Below, piece after piece: positions 46,161 through 58,003 of a DNA stretch of 64,000 nucleotides. The DNA comes from Gambelia wislizenii (lineage: Eukaryota; Chordata; Lepidosauria; Squamata; Crotaphytidae). The position numbers and the translations under genes were made by a program. How positions within the stretch are numbered: position 1 is the first letter of the stretch; the number at the start of each line of letters is the position of its first letter. The notes beneath the pieces were generated by a model that saw nothing but the letters and a program-made list of their open reading frames with translations, did not search any database and had not been told where the DNA came from. The stretch covers positions 199,747,809-199,811,808 of the forward strand of contig JAUMIR010000002.1 of assembly GCA_030847615.1 (NCBI GenBank). Direction: 5' to 3'.

Positions 46161-47076
46161 GATTAACATGGATGATAATGTTCTCTTCTCACCCTCTGGA
46201 GGCTTCTGTTTTCCCCTTTCCTTACGGCAACTGATTTGAAACAGATTTTCCCTGCAAAATATGCTCTTCTGAGTTAGCCCCGTTACTATATAAAATATTG
46301 GGGTGGGGCAGTGTTTGGTCTTGATGAGGCAGTTAAGATTTGTTAGCTTTACAAAAGGCATGCTCCTGGTTGCGAAGACTGCTGGAACTGGTATACTGAT
46401 TTCAGTCAACACAGCTGCCTGAATTTGGACTCTCATTCTGGGTGTAGCTATAGGGATCAAATAACAAGCACCTGCATTTCAAGATGTCCCACTGTGCCAC
46501 TACTGCTTGCAACTCATACAAAGCCACACTCACATACAGCTCCTTACGCTAGACCTGTTGTGGGTGTAAAGGTCAGATGTTCACTCTTGATGTGGCTGTC
46601 TTCCAAGTGCCACTTGTTTTGCTTTATAGCTAGTCAGGACTATCATTCCAGGCTGGCAATTCCTATGGAAAAGGAACAAAGGACCAAACCTGAGGGAAAC
46701 CTCACTGGTCATGGATGAGAACTGGGATAGTTGCCAAGAAAGTTTTCCTAAATTCTTCCGTCTCCCTGAAGCAGGCTTCCTGTTGAAAGATTTTCTCAGA
46801 AAACCCTAGGCACAGTGAACATGTAATTAAAACAGTTAGGGTGCATGAGAACCCCTAAAAACTGCAAGCCATTGAGAGCATCTCAGTCAAACATCTGTGG
46901 AAGGACTTAAGCTCCCCCCCCAAAAAAAGTTTAATATTGAATGCTAGCAAAAAAGAAAAAAGAAAAGAAAAGAAAAAGGAACAGTTGAGATCACTCGCAA
47001 AGCAACCTTTTCCACTGTCTCCTTCTCTTCCTTTCCCTCCCTTCCCAAATGAGGAAGAGGTTCTGTGAGTGATCTT

Positions 47077-47220
47077 CTGTGAATTCACACAATGGGTTAA
47101 TCCTGCACCTGTGCAGAGCACTTCAGAAACTTCTAGCACCTCATTTAGGACTTTTGGGCAGTAGGACCGTCCCCCTCACCCCTGGTGTATGTAAGCCCAT
47201 CCCTCTCACCAACTGCTCAG
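47077..47220. repeat. Terminal inverted repeat, left
   Basis: TCTGTGAATTCACACAATGG ... CTCACCAACTGCTCAG; reads as the reverse complement of 53378-53522 with scattered mismatches (about 90% by eye). Confidence 0.9.
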
Positions 47221-47260
47221 TAAGTGAGAGGTAGGACACCAGAGGGGAGGAGGGTGGGTT

Positions 47261-47345
47261 TGTGTGAATTCACAGAAGACCACTTGAAGAACTATAGTTA
47301 TGGTAAGTAACCCATTCTTCTTTGTGGTCTCTGTGAATGCACACA
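47261..47345. repeat. Internal complementary region
   Basis: TGTGTGAATTCACAGA (47261) and TCTGTGAATGCACACAATGG (47329) repeat the outer motif of the terminal repeats in opposite orientations, separated by about 40 nt. This is the arrangement that allows DIRS ends to be joined in a circular intermediate. Confidence 0.7.
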
Positions 47346-47464
47346 ATGGGTAGATTAACAAGATCAGGAGAAAGGATGGAGGGGGTGGCCAGACCAATAA
47401 AAACACCACACAGTATGTTAAATACAAAATACTATATTGTGACAGAGGTAGACTATTATATGAC

Positions 47465-48540
47465 TCAGTCATCTGAGGATGAATGTGCAATGACTGCCCT
47501 CTCAAGGGCTGTGCCATCTATTATGGCAGAGTCTAGTTTGTAGTTCTTTACAAAGGTGAGCGGTGTTGCCCACGTGGCTGCTCTGCAGATATCTGGCAGT
47601 GGCACGCCGTTCAGGAATGCTGTTGAGGTAGCTGCCACTCTAGTTGAGTGGCTTCGAATGGAAGAGGCAAGGGTGTACCTGCAGCTTCATATGAAATTTT
47701 TATTGTTGAGGTCACCAACTTGGGGAAGCATATGAGATGAGACAGGAAAGCCCTTGTTGGGGCCAGCATAATGAACAAAAAGTTTATTAGTGCATCTAAA
47801 TGCTTCAGTCTGAGTGATGTGGATTTTCAGTGACTCATGAACGTCCAGGGGGTGGCGTGTAGGCATAGTGTCCAGAGAAGGTGTGGCCTCAAAGGACAGG
47901 AGCACAATGCCCTGGTTGAGGTGAAAGGAGGAGACTACCTTGGGCAAGAAAGCCACATCCAGCCGAAGGACCACCTTGTTTCTATGGAACTGAGTGTAGG
48001 GAGCATCAGCCCTGAGGGCACAAAGTTCACTGGCTCTTCTGGCTAATGTGATGGCAACCAGAAAGGCTGTCTTGAAGGACAGGAGGCAAATTTCCACCGT
48101 ATCTAGGTGTTCAAAGGGGGGATGAGGTATCGCTCTGAGGACCAGTTGTAAGTCCCATGTAGTGACTGGGCCAGCCACTGGTGGGTGCAAATACCTGTAT
48201 CCTTGGAGGAAGCACCTGACCAGCGGGTCAGCAAAACAGGAGCCGCTACCCAGACTCTGGAGGTTAGAGAAGATGGCTGCTACATAGGTTCATAAGGATG
48301 AAAGGGAAAGGCCCTTCAGAGACAGGGAGGTGAGAAAGTCGAGCAGGAGTGGCATCGACGTCTCCGCTGGCGAGGCCCCTTTGGCAGCAAGGAATTCACA
48401 GAATTTCTGCCATTTATAGCTGTACAACTTCAGCGTGGAGGGGTTCTGAGCTGCCTGGAGGATAGAGTGCACAGAGTCCGAAATTCCATCTAGTGGCCTA
48501 TTAGTCTTGCTGTTGGGCTGATTGTTTCCAAGTCTGGGTG
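47465..48540 (-). pseudogene. DIRS tyrosine recombinase, broken
   Basis: The N-terminal part, 48290-48500, has NPSTLKLYSYKWQKFCEFL. The core, 47687-48190, has ARRASELCALRAD, whose Arg after ARR is the expected first catalytic Arg. After a stop at about 47690, the same strand resumes with RSHSTRVAATSTAF (HxxR motif), WATPLTFVKNYKLD (candidate catalytic Tyr) and ends near 47465. A further stop separates the two upstream pieces near 48285. All conserved boxes are present but the frame is broken, so no active recombinase is made. Confidence 0.8.
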
Positions 48541-48672
48541 AAAAACCTGTGCGTTCTGCATTGATAGGTCCTTCTGTAAGGGAAGGTGGCAGAATCAGTG
48601 CTTGGAGAGGAGGAGAAGGGGAGCAAACCAGGGTTGTCTGGGCCACCACAGTGCTATCAGGATGCAGTTCGA

Positions 48673-50210
48673 TCAATTTCTCCTGAGCTTGGCTACAACT
48701 CTGGAGAGAAATGGGAATGGGGGAAAGACGTACAGCAGAGTCCCTGTCCACCTGAATAGGAACACATCCCCCAGGTTCTTGCGGGATGACCGTTGCCGTG
48801 AGCAGTATGGTTTGCATTTGGCATTTTGAGGAGACACAAAGAGGTCTATTGATGGTTGGCCCCAGTCTGCAAAAACTGTTGACAGGACCTCCTGGGCTAG
48901 AGACCACTCGTGGCAGTTGCTCCTTGTCCTGCTCAGTGAGTCTGCAATGTTGTTCTGGTCCCCTGCTAGGTGGATGGCCTTCAGGAATATGTCCCTGGCC
49001 AATCCCATATCTGGGTTGACAAGTCCAGAAGAATTTTGGACCTGGCTCTTCCCTGCTTGTTGATATAGAAGACTACGGTGTTGTTGTCTGATACTACTTG
49101 GACTACCTTGCCCTGAAGGGAGGACTTGAATACTTTCAACACCTTGAACACTGCCAGGAGCTCCAATGCATTGATGTGAAGCTCCGTCTCCATCGTAGAC
49201 CAACGGCCGTGGATGGCCAGGCCGTGGGAGTGAGCTCCCCATCCTGTCGTGGATGTGTCTGTGGTTAGAGACCTGAAGGGATGTGAGATCTCGAAGGGCA
49301 AACCACACCTTATGTTGCGAGGGAGAGACCACCAATTCAGTTGCCCGAGGATTGGCCGTGGGAATGACAGCCATTTTGTGGGGTTGTCTCACAGCGGGTC
49401 AAAGGATTGGAGGGACGACATTTGCAGGGGGCAAATTCGCAGTCTGGCAAAAGGTGTTACTGCTGTAGTGGAGGCCATGTGGCCCAGGAGAGCCTGAACA
49501 AAGTGCACTGTCACTCTCTTCTGTGTGGTGCAGTAGGACATTGTGCTCCACAATGTATTGAAGCAATCTTCTGGGAGAAAGGCTCTTCCTTTGGAGGAGT
49601 CTAGTTGCACCCTAATGAACATCATGGCTTTTTCTGGGCTCAAGTGTGACTTGGTCACGTTGATCATGATGCCCAGGTCCTGAAGTAGGGAGATAGTGGA
49701 GGTCACATCTCTTGCTACTTTCTCCCTTGTAGGCCCCGTGATCAGCCAATCATCTAGGTACGGGAAGATCATGATGCCTCTCGTGTGGAGATGAGCTACA
49801 ACCAGGGCCATGCATGTCATGAATACTCTTGGTGCTGTGCACAGGCCAAATGGTAGAGCTTTGAAGCAGTACATCCTGGGATCCACCACAAAGGCAAGGA
49901 ACCTTCTGTGAGACTGTGCGATCGTGATGTGGAAGTAGGCATCCTTTAGATCTATGGTGGCGAACCAATCACCTGTGTGGAGGAAAGGCAAGATAGAAGA
50001 GAGGGTGACCATTTTGAAATGCTTGGGGATGACAAAGCGGTTCACCTCTCGAAGGCCTAAAATATGGTGTAAGCCTCCATCCTTTTTGCTGATGAGGAAG
50101 TAGCGGGAGAAGGATCCTCCTCTTTGGTCTTGATGTAATTCCTCTATAGCTCCTTTCCTTAATAATGACTGAACCTCTTCCCTGAGAGGAATGGAGGGAG
50201 GAGTAGACTT
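48673..50210 (-). pseudogene. DIRS reverse transcriptase and RNase H, broken
   Basis: Reverse transcriptase: EEVQSLLRKGAIEELHQDQ (about 50160-50110), then ATIDLKDAYFHI, ALPFGLCTAPRVF and YLDDWLI, the DIRS-type catalytic YLDD. RNase H follows in a different frame at 48981-49301: TTDTSTTGWGAHS, ELHINALELLAVFK and VVSDNNTVVFYINKQG. Its downstream linker is in 48673-49392. A frame change near 49389 separates the RT from the RNase H. All the motifs needed to identify the family are there, but no single protein can be translated. Confidence 0.85.
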
Positions 50211-50374
50211 TATTTACCCCGTAGGGGGTAGGCTGTCAAATTCTATGAAATAGCCATTTCTGATGATGCTGAGGACCCATGTGTCTGTGGTGATTGTGCA
50301 CCAATGATGATATGCAGCAAGAAGCCCTGCTGAAGGGGAATGGGCTGTAAGGCACGGGATGCAGAGGCAGGTAG

Positions 50375-53157
50375 TCAGGCTTTCTGCTTGGAGGGATCAA
50401 GCTTCTTTTTCTGGAACTGAGACTTATGTTTAGTGGGGGCCTGGAATTTCCTTTGGTATGGAGTGTAGTGCTGGGCAGACTGCTGAGAGCGGGAAGCCAC
50501 TGGACTGAACCTCCTATGAAAGGAGGGTGGAAATCTCTTTGGGTAGAAGTGTGAGTGTGAGACTTGACAAGAAGGGGGGATGCTGAAGCGCTTTGCTGTT
50601 TTGCGCATCTTGTGAGTGTGCTCTATCTTTGTGTCTGTTTCCGAATGGAATAGATCAACCTCATCAAAGGGGAGATCTTCAATCACAGATCTGGCAGTAG
50701 ATGAGAGACCAAATGAACGAAGCCAAACATGCCTGTGGACAGCAATAACACCAGCCAGGATTTTCCCTGTACAGTCGGTTATGTGCTTCGCTGTTTGCCT
50801 TTGGTAGTCGGACAGTGCGACACCATTATTCCTTGTGTTTTGGACAAGTTCCAAGTCTCGTTGTGGAACTCTGTTCAAAAAGGGGGATACAATGTTCCAA
50901 AGGTATTTGTGGTAGGCCCCCATGCAGAAATGTAGTTAGCTATCTTCATCAGTAAGCAAGCTGAGGAGTAGAACTTCTTGCCCACAGCATCCAACTTTTT
51001 GTCCTCATGCTCTGTAGGTGATGAGTGAATATTGTGAAAAGTGCGCATCTGAGCTACAACAACTATGAGGGAGTTTGGCTTTGGGTGTGCACCCAGACAT
51101 GGGACTGCATCTTCAGAGATTCTGTAGTGATGTTCAAGTCTCTTAGATGTTGGAGGTACCGATGAAGGGGCAGTCCAAGTTGTCCTGGCTATTTGTGTTA
51201 AGAATGTTGCGAGGGGAATGTAAGGCAGGGGAGGTGCCTGCCTCTGAAGGTCGTGGAACAGGGAGTCATCTACATGCACATCTGGTGTTGATGTAGCTAG
51301 GCCCAGAGACGCTGCCATCCTATTCACCATCTCCGAAAATGAACACACGCCACCTGTTGGAGACCCTGGTTCTTCAGCTTTCCTTTGGGGAGATGGCTTA
51401 GGTGATGTAGTGTGCTCGTTTGACTCCTCTGACTCATTGTCTGATGGTACCTGAGTCAACGGTATTGTGTGCTTAGGCTGTGCTTCCTAAGATCAGAAGG
51501 CTTTGGAGAGGGCATTCTCTTCGCAGGAGATTTGGAGGAAGGATGTATCGGGACCCTTTTATGTGGAGACTTAGGCTTCCGAGGAGATTCCACCACCACT
51601 GGACGACTGTGCTTGTGCTGTTGGTGACACTCCTTTGGAGAGCAGGGGTGACCCTGTCTATCCGGACCCTCCTTACAGTACCGAGGAGAGTGATCATAAT
51701 GGTACCATCTTGTGTACGGAACCGGTAAGGGTTTGTCGAAATGTCTGTACCGGTAGTCAGGTCCCCAGTAGTATCGGGCAGTATAGAAGCTTCTCAGATG
51801 CGGTGCTTCATATCAGTACCAATTGAAACGGTCCCATCACTCTTCTTCATACCACAGCGACTCTTCGTCTGTGTCTTGGGAAGTAGACGACGGCAACCTG
51901 GAGTGGTATGTGTTCAGTCTCAGTGACCATGATCGAGAGGCTGAGCGTGACCTGTGTCTGTGAGGTCTACGCACCAGTGATCCTGACTGTCCCGGGGATC
52001 TCAGTACTGGAGACTTGGAAAGTGGTCTTGGTTTCGGAGGAGGCGTCTTCCATGCATTTGGAGTTGGAGTCCGGTGAGGCGATGGTGTCGGGGTCTGACG
52101 AGGGGTTGGAGTCCTACGAGATGCTGAGGTGCGATGAGGTGTCGGAGTCCAACGAGGTGAATGGGAGCGCGACTTCTGTGTTAATGGGGATCGGGACCAT
52201 CAAATCAAAACCTACTGGGACTGAGAACTGGCTCTCCATTGTTCTTCTGATTGGGACCACAACTAATGTTGGGAACCCAAACGGGATCGAGAGGCCGAGC
52301 GAGACCATAACGAGAACGGCTGAGACAGCGATCGGAATTGGGACCGACCACGCTGTTGTGCTGCAGAACCAACGTCCGATGGTGATCTTGAACATGAGAC
52401 TGATTATCCTCACACCGAGGGAAGATTCATCATCTGTTTGAGCCACGGTATAAGTGGACTCTTCATCTCGGTGTCGCCTCAGAGATGGTATCGCCAACTT
52501 TCTTTTTACTGGTGGTGAAACCGGGGAGCCTGGTTCCATTTCGCCCTTGGACCTTTTCACCTTAGGGTCATGTTGTTGTTTGACCTTCTTTCACTCCCTA
52601 GACCAGCCTCTCTTGGGAGATTTTTTCCTCCCTGTGGCCTTGGCCCTTTTTGGTATAGCTTTCCGAGGAGACTTCTATACCGATTCCGCTGGTACCAATT
52701 TCACTCCGCCTGAAGAAGTTCTGGGATCGTCAGTATGGGGTTTACTGGTACCATTGTCCCTCGCTTGAGTCGACATCGGGACAGATTTAAAGGAGGCTTT
52801 GGCCGGTACCGAGGCTGAGCCTTTCTTAGAAGGGCCTTGCGGAGATTTAGGGATGGATTCTGAACCCGAGGCCTTCCCTGATGCCGAAGCTGAGAGGGCC
52901 TTCTCATACAGCAAGGCCTTAAGCCTTTTGTCTCGATTTTTCCTGGCCTGTGAGCTGAAGGCCTTACAGTTCTTGCATGACCACACATCATGATTCTGCC
53001 TGAGACAAAAGAGGCACTTAGAATGACCGTTGGATTCGGTCATTTTAACAGAGCATTGGGAACAGTGCTTGAAGAAACCAACCCCAGAAATTTTAAGAAA
53101 GGTGAAAGTACAATACTGTCCACATGAGGTCAGAAGGCAGTAGATCAATCCTGACAA
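50375..53157 (-). pseudogene. DIRS Gag-like protein, broken
   Basis: The N-terminus at 52675-53157 has a Cys/His cluster, CSQCSVKMTESNGHSKCLFC then QNHDVWSCKNC, typical of DIRS Gag. It is followed by a Ser/Lys/Pro-rich stretch. The middle, about 51460-52670, is Arg/Ser-rich and degraded. The conserved second half lies in 50875-51459 (FSEMVNRMAASLGL and TTWTAPSSVPPTSKRLEHHYR) and 50375-50923 (AYHKYLWNIVSPFLNRVPQ, KHITDCTGKILAGVIAVHRHVW). The pieces are in different frames, so no product. Gag in this family coats the RNA and may bind the recombinase complex; that is inferred. Confidence 0.8.
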
Positions 53158-53377
53158 TAGAATCCAAAGGAGGGAGGCGAATTCAGTGAGAACGAATCCG
53201 AGTCAAAGCCAGTTGCGGTTCAAGAATCCAAATCTGTAAGGAGGAGGTTAAAGAATAATTGAACTCCAGTCCGAAGTCAGCAAAAAGTGATCAAAAACAG
53301 CAGAATTGAAGAAGAAAAAAGAACAATGATGCTAGTAGAAGTTCCTTCAGTGCTTTCATGTGGTGGAAAAAAAGGAA

Positions 53378-53522
53378 CTGAGCAGTTGGTGAGAGGGATG
53401 GGCTTGTATACACCAGAGGTGAAGGGGGTGGTCCTACTGTCCAAAAGTTCTAAATGAGGTGCTAGAAGTTTCTGAAGTGCTCTGCGCAGGTGCAGGATTA
53501 ACCCATTGTGTGCATTCACAGA
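53378..53522. repeat. Terminal inverted repeat, right
   Basis: Reverse complement of 47077-47220; begins CTGAGCAGTTGGTGAGAGGG and ends CATTGTGTGCATTCACAGA. Confidence 0.9.
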
Positions 53523-53749
53523 CAACACAAAGAAGAAAGAAGGTATTTCTTGGGTTCCAGCTTTCGCCTGTGGGCTTCAGGATTGCAGATACCTTCCTTG
53601 TGATGCAAATGATATATGCAGAGCAACTTCTCTGCTGGGAACTGTGGAGTTTGGAATCACAGGATTTTCCCTGTGGTGGCTGGTGGTGAATGAGCACTGG
53701 GTTTTAGCCTAAATTTTAAAAGTTGCCTTGGGTTCTGTGCAAGGAGAAA

Positions 53750-53792
53750 AACAGGCTATTAATCAATCAACCAATCAATTAATCAATCAAAT
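53750..53792 (+). repeat. (AATC)n repeat
   Basis: Direct reading. Confidence 0.8.
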
Positions 53793-53839
53793 TAAAATTT
53801 TAAAGGAGCTGTCCAAGGTGGAGAACATATCTCGGTGAT

Positions 53840-54070
53840 TAGGGTTCAGCACCTTGGATAGGCCCTTGGCAGTTCAGCCTGGAATCCTGAGCAGATTCTT
53901 CACCCCACTGACATGGGAGGCACCACTCACCACTGCAGTCCTTGGTAAGAAAATGTCAGGGGATGATAGGACACTCAGTCCCCAGCAGAAGAAAAAAAAA
54001 ATCTCAGCAGGCTCAGTAGCAACCCTTTCCCAAGAATACTCACACACAGAGTGTTTGACTTCCAAATAAG
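53840..54070. repeat. Unclassified repeat, second copy
   Basis: gttcagcaccttggatagg, tggaatcctgagcagattc and ctgacatgggaggcaccac recur at 39037-39365 and in part at 55290-55500. Confidence 0.45.
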
Positions 54071-54321
54071 CAGGAGGCACTTTTATCTTCAAACTCAAAC
54101 AGTTGCAATATATACAAATATTTACAATTCAAGGAGAAACAGCTTTACCAGATCTCAGCATTCACAGGAAGAAGGAAGTGAGCTCTGTTCTGAGCTCTCA
54201 TATGTATATCTACAGGACATTGCCCCCTAGTGGCCTGACTACGCATGACTTAGTAGTTCATGCAGCATGGTTCTACAGCCCCTCCAAGTCCATCCTGCTC
54301 AGGGCAAGTCAGTTATTTTAA

Positions 54322-54385
54322 TTTTTGTAAGCCGCCCCGATTGTTTTAACAGAGGGGCGGGGTATAAATAATTTATTATTATTAT
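54322..54385 (+). repeat. L2-type LINE 3' tail
   Basis: taagccgccccgattgttttaacagaggggcggggtataaa then ATT repeats; the RTE-like element follows directly. Confidence 0.7.
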
Positions 54386-54395
54386 GAACACCACC

Positions 54396-55239
54396 ATCCC
54401 CACATTGCCGTCGGCAAATCAGTGCTCAAGTCCGTTCAGCAGTTCACCTACCTGGGAAGCATCATCTCCTCAGATGCCAAGATTGACAAAGAGATCGATC
54501 ACAGTTTAGCAAAGGCATATAGTGCATTTGGAAGACTTCACAAAAGAGTCTGGAGCAATAAACACCTGAGGCAAAGCACAAAAATCAGTGTGTATAGAGC
54601 CATTGTACTGTCTATCCTCCTTTATGGATCTGAAACATGGGTCACCTATCGCCACCACCTACGACTCCTCGAGCGCTTTCATCAGCGCTGTCTACGCACA
54701 ATCCTAAATATACACTGGACCGACTATGTGACGAATGTTGCTGTCCTTGAGCAAGCAGGGATCACCAGCATTGAGGCCATGATATTGAGAACACAGCTGC
54801 GCTGGGCAGGGCACGTTTCTAGGATGGAGGACCATCGCCTCCCAAAAATACTACTCTACGGTGAACTCACCACGGGTCAGCGTAAGAGGGGCGCTCCAAA
54901 AAAGTGATACAAAGACTCCCTGAAACAACATCTCAGGCTTGGCCAAATTGATCACCAACAGTGGTCCGCCCTGGCCTCACATCGGGAGGCATGGAGACGC
55001 ACTATCCACAATGCTGCAGCCTTATTTGAGAACTCACGACGAACAAGTCTTGAAGAGAAACGACAACGCAGAAAGAATCACAACCCAAAAACATCACCCA
55101 AGGAGACCTTCTGCTGTGCTTTTTGCAACCGGACTTGTTTATCTCGGATTGGCCTTTTTAGTCATCAGCGCGCTTGCAGAAAGCGCAGGATGAGTCCTTC
55201 CTGAATCTTCGTTTGCGAAGAAAAGCCAGAGAGAGAGAG

Positions 55240-55240
<1 letters not shown>
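54396..55240 (+). pseudogene. RTE-like LINE 3' end with C-terminal zinc finger, broken
   Basis: The ORF at 54422-54907 gives KSVQQFTYLGSIISSDAKI, ILLYGSETWV, LRTILNIHWTDYV and LRWAGHVSRMEDHRLPK, the region after the RT of RTE-type LINEs. It stops at a TGA (about 54905) where the 21.2-kb copy has CGA, and the frame continues through KDSLKQHLRL and GWRRT-type words to a Cys/His C-terminus (CNRTCLSRIGLFSHQRAC). The CGA-to-TGA change is a simple C-to-T at a CpG. An (ATT)n tail follows at 55240-55272. Endonuclease and RT are missing, so no active protein is made. Confidence 0.7.

Positions 55241-55272
<32 letters not shown>
55240..55272 (+). repeat. (ATT)n microsatellite, LINE tail
   Basis: Direct reading; follows the RTE-like fragment and a GA run. 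Confidence 0.85.
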
Positions 55273-55273
<1 letters not shown>

Positions 55274-55289
55274 CCTGACACAGTTTTGG

Positions 55290-55500
55290 ATAGCTTTTCA
55301 TCATGAACTTCTCCATGTCAGTGGGATGACGAGTCTGCTCTGGGTTTTAGTTTGCACTTTAAAGGACATATCGAAGATGCTGAAGCTCATGATTCCCAAA
55401 TAGGTCCACCACCTTGGATAGCTCCTCAAAGTGTTTAGGCGAAAACCTGGAATAGATTTACACACCCACTTGACTAATGCAGGAACCACCTGCCACTATT
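55290..55500. repeat. Unclassified fold-back repeat, third copy
   Basis: One half (55310-55370) is inverted relative to the other (55410-55500), with the words ttggatagc and ccactgacat/atgtcagtgg. Related to 39037 and 53840. Confidence 0.4.
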
Positions 55501-56235
55501 GGGTTAAAGAAGACAATACACGGAAAGGCAGAACCATCATTCCTGCTTTCTGTCCTCACCCTATTCCTTTTTAGTGCTAAAGTGCATGGCAGACTTATCT
55601 ATGGAGGTGACAAAAATCCAACCCAGGGACAGGGAATGGAGAGGATGTTAATGAGAGGATGGAGGAGTGTGTGCTGTAGTTTCACAATAAATAGGAGGTG
55701 GTAGGTTTTACACCTTGTTTTCTTCAACTGACTGCCAGCCAATGCTCACCGGGATTGGTTTGGGTTTCCATCCAACAATAATGAGCACATTGGAGCAACA
55801 GGCTGTGTACTAAAGTGGCACCCTAGGGTATCTCTAGTGAGGCACACTGCCTCATCTGCTGGTGTTGCACTGCAGAGTCTGAAAAATGAATCCTGCCTCA
55901 GAGTTCCAAGTCAGCAATTTCCCCCTCCTAACAATGGGCAGCTTGGCCTTCGCAACAGGGGTCTTGCTGCATAATATGCCCATGCATAGTTGCAGATGCT
56001 TCACCACCACAGATGGATGGCCTCCCTCTTCCCCTTCTCCCCCGCCCTTCACCAGCTGCCAAAATTCGCTCAGCCTCCTTCCAGTTGATCTCTTGTTCTA
56101 AAGCTTTTCACAGCTTAGAGCGGCAATCCTCCTTGACAAATCCAGGCAGTTTACAGTGCATGTTGCTGACAACGCAAAAACACATTGCTAATGGCAAGCT
56201 GCTTCAACCGTATCCCCACCATTTAGCTGTATCCT

Positions 56236-56393
56236 GTTGTATGGAGCTCAGTAGGCTAATGCTGTGTGTGGGAAAGGCCCCAGGTTCAGTCTCCAGCATC
56301 TCCACTTAAAAGGATCTGGTAGGAGGAGGTGACAGGAAAGATCCTTCTGTGCCAGAGAATCTGGAGAGCCACTGCTAGTCAATGTAGCACAGG
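56236..56393 (+). repeat. tRNA-derived SINE
   Basis: agctcagtaggctaatg, box B GGTTCAGTCTCC (about 56283) and gatctggtaggaggaggtgacaggaaagatcc then cagagaatctggagagccactgcta: same type as 26818-27003. Confidence 0.7.
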
Positions 56394-57150
56394 GGTGGAC
56401 AAAGTGTGGCCGCTTGTGGCCCTTGGCACACCAAAGTTGGTCTCCTGAAGCCCCTCAAAGCCTGCAGACCACTCCCACCCCTAATTTTATTTTTAACTTC
56501 CAGGCAATTTTTTACACCAGATCCTCCAAAACGCAGCAGTTTGGACCACATCACCCCACAAGTCTCCCACAATCCTTGAACCACCCCAAAAACTAGAAAT
56601 AAAAACCAGCCAAAATCAAAATCAGATGTGATCTAGCTTCCAGTTTTCACCCCTGTGCCTTGTCAGTAGCCTGCACTGGTACACCAAAGCCCCAAGACCC
56701 CCTTAAAAAAATTAGAAAAATATTTTTCTGGTTGATTTTTTTTTTTTTTTGCCCAAAAAGAAATGCCTCAAATGGCTCTAAAGCTGCTGCAAAATGCAGC
56801 ATTTTTTGGTCTGCTATCACCAAGCCCCCCACATATCTTGAAAATCCCTCAGAAATCCCTCAAATCATCAGAAAATCAGCCAAAATAGAAATAAGAAGGG
56901 GGAAAATGTCACTATCGGTTTCAATTCTGGAAAATTCTGGGCTAATGTGTTTTGGGGTTTATGGTGGTTCAAATATTTGAGGCAGTTGTGTGGCACTTTT
57001 GCAGTGATTTTCAGCAATTTCAGGAGGTGTGTGGATGAAAAATCACCCAGCAGAATCATTAAATCTTTTAAAGGTTTTTTGGGGATTCAGGGGCCATACT
57101 TTGGAGCCCCAAGGGTCACATGCATGGGCCACACTTTTCCCACCTCTACT
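56390..57150. mobile_element. hAT-like non-autonomous element
   Basis: Left end acaggggtggacaaagtgtggcc and right end gggccacacttttcccacctctact are inverted repeats about 760 bp apart. The interior is A/T-rich, with aaaattttt-type runs and no ORF of known family. Confidence 0.6.
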
Positions 57151-57962
57151 CTGTAAGGTTGTAAGGAACCCTGGTGCTCATCTCAGCTTTACTTGGTGGA
57201 TCAAAATGCCTTGGGCCTACCTTAAAGACATGGCACCTACCAGAGCTTGAAACATTTACTTCTTAGAACTACAACTCTCAGAATCCCCTGGCCAACATGG
57301 CCAGGGGATTTGGGGAGTTCAATCACAAAGGTATTTCATTCTTTGCTGTCTACCAATGCAGTTTCCACTGTAGGGAAACATACATTTTGACAATCTGTTT
57401 TTTTATCCTCCTACTTCCCAAGAACTAACTAAATCTCCACTTTCACTCTCTCCCCCTCTCTCATTTTTATGTTTTCTGAAAAAGAAGCTGCTAAATTAAT
57501 TATTTAAAATAGTTTAAATAAGCTCCCCCTCTCCTTTAACATTTGTGTTGTTCTGATCCTGTTTGGCATATCATCATCCCCTTGGTTTCAACTGGATGCA
57601 GTGCCCATGATGCCATCATGTGAGATGTAGCATTGTGACAGCATTTACAAATGCATATTAGTTGCCACAGTCAATTGGACTGAATGGCAATGCTGATTTG
57701 GCTGTCTTGGGATCTGTCGATTTTCTTTATACTCCATGCCATTCCATATATGTAAGGCACTCAAAACTGACATTCAGAACTGACAAAATAATACAAATGT
57801 CAACAACAAAAACAACAAAATTTACAATACAATAAACAAAGTATCTATTACATATCCAGATATTAAATAATAAAAGCAACAAATAAGTTGCTTTGAATCA
57901 ATATGACTAAATTAACATCTGCAGAGTCTTTCACAGCATGTCAGATCATAAAAACCAGCAGT
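57151..57962. other. Non-coding; short MITE-like piece only
   Basis: About 57258-57312 has the inverted word ggccaacatggccagggg and tacaactctcagaatcccc, like a degraded MITE arm. Otherwise nothing recognised. Confidence 0.35.
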
Positions 57963-58003
57963 TTAGAATCATAGAATCATAGAATCATAGAATTGTAGAG
58001 TAT
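57963..58003 (-). repeat. CR1 3' tail
   Basis: agaatcatagaatcatagaatcatagaattg is the CR1 octamer-like tail in reverse orientation; the rest of the element is not recognised. Confidence 0.6.

Larger units (their letters stand above)
47077..53522 (-). mobile_element. DIRS-type tyrosine-recombinase retrotransposon, decayed
   Basis: About 6.4 kb bounded by ~145-bp inverted terminal repeats. In sense it runs gag, RT/RNase H and tyrosine recombinase, and there is no DDE integrase. An internal complementary region lies beside the left (3') terminal repeat, as in DIRS1. DIRS elements replicate through a circular DNA intermediate inserted by the tyrosine recombinase. All reading frames carry stops or frameshifts, so this copy is defective. 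Confidence 0.9.

Noticed and set aside
51908..52441. A 177-codon open frame on the plus strand inside the DIRS element
   Set aside because: It is antisense to the Arg/Ser-rich Gag segment; the codon bias of that segment keeps the opposite strand open. No domain is seen.
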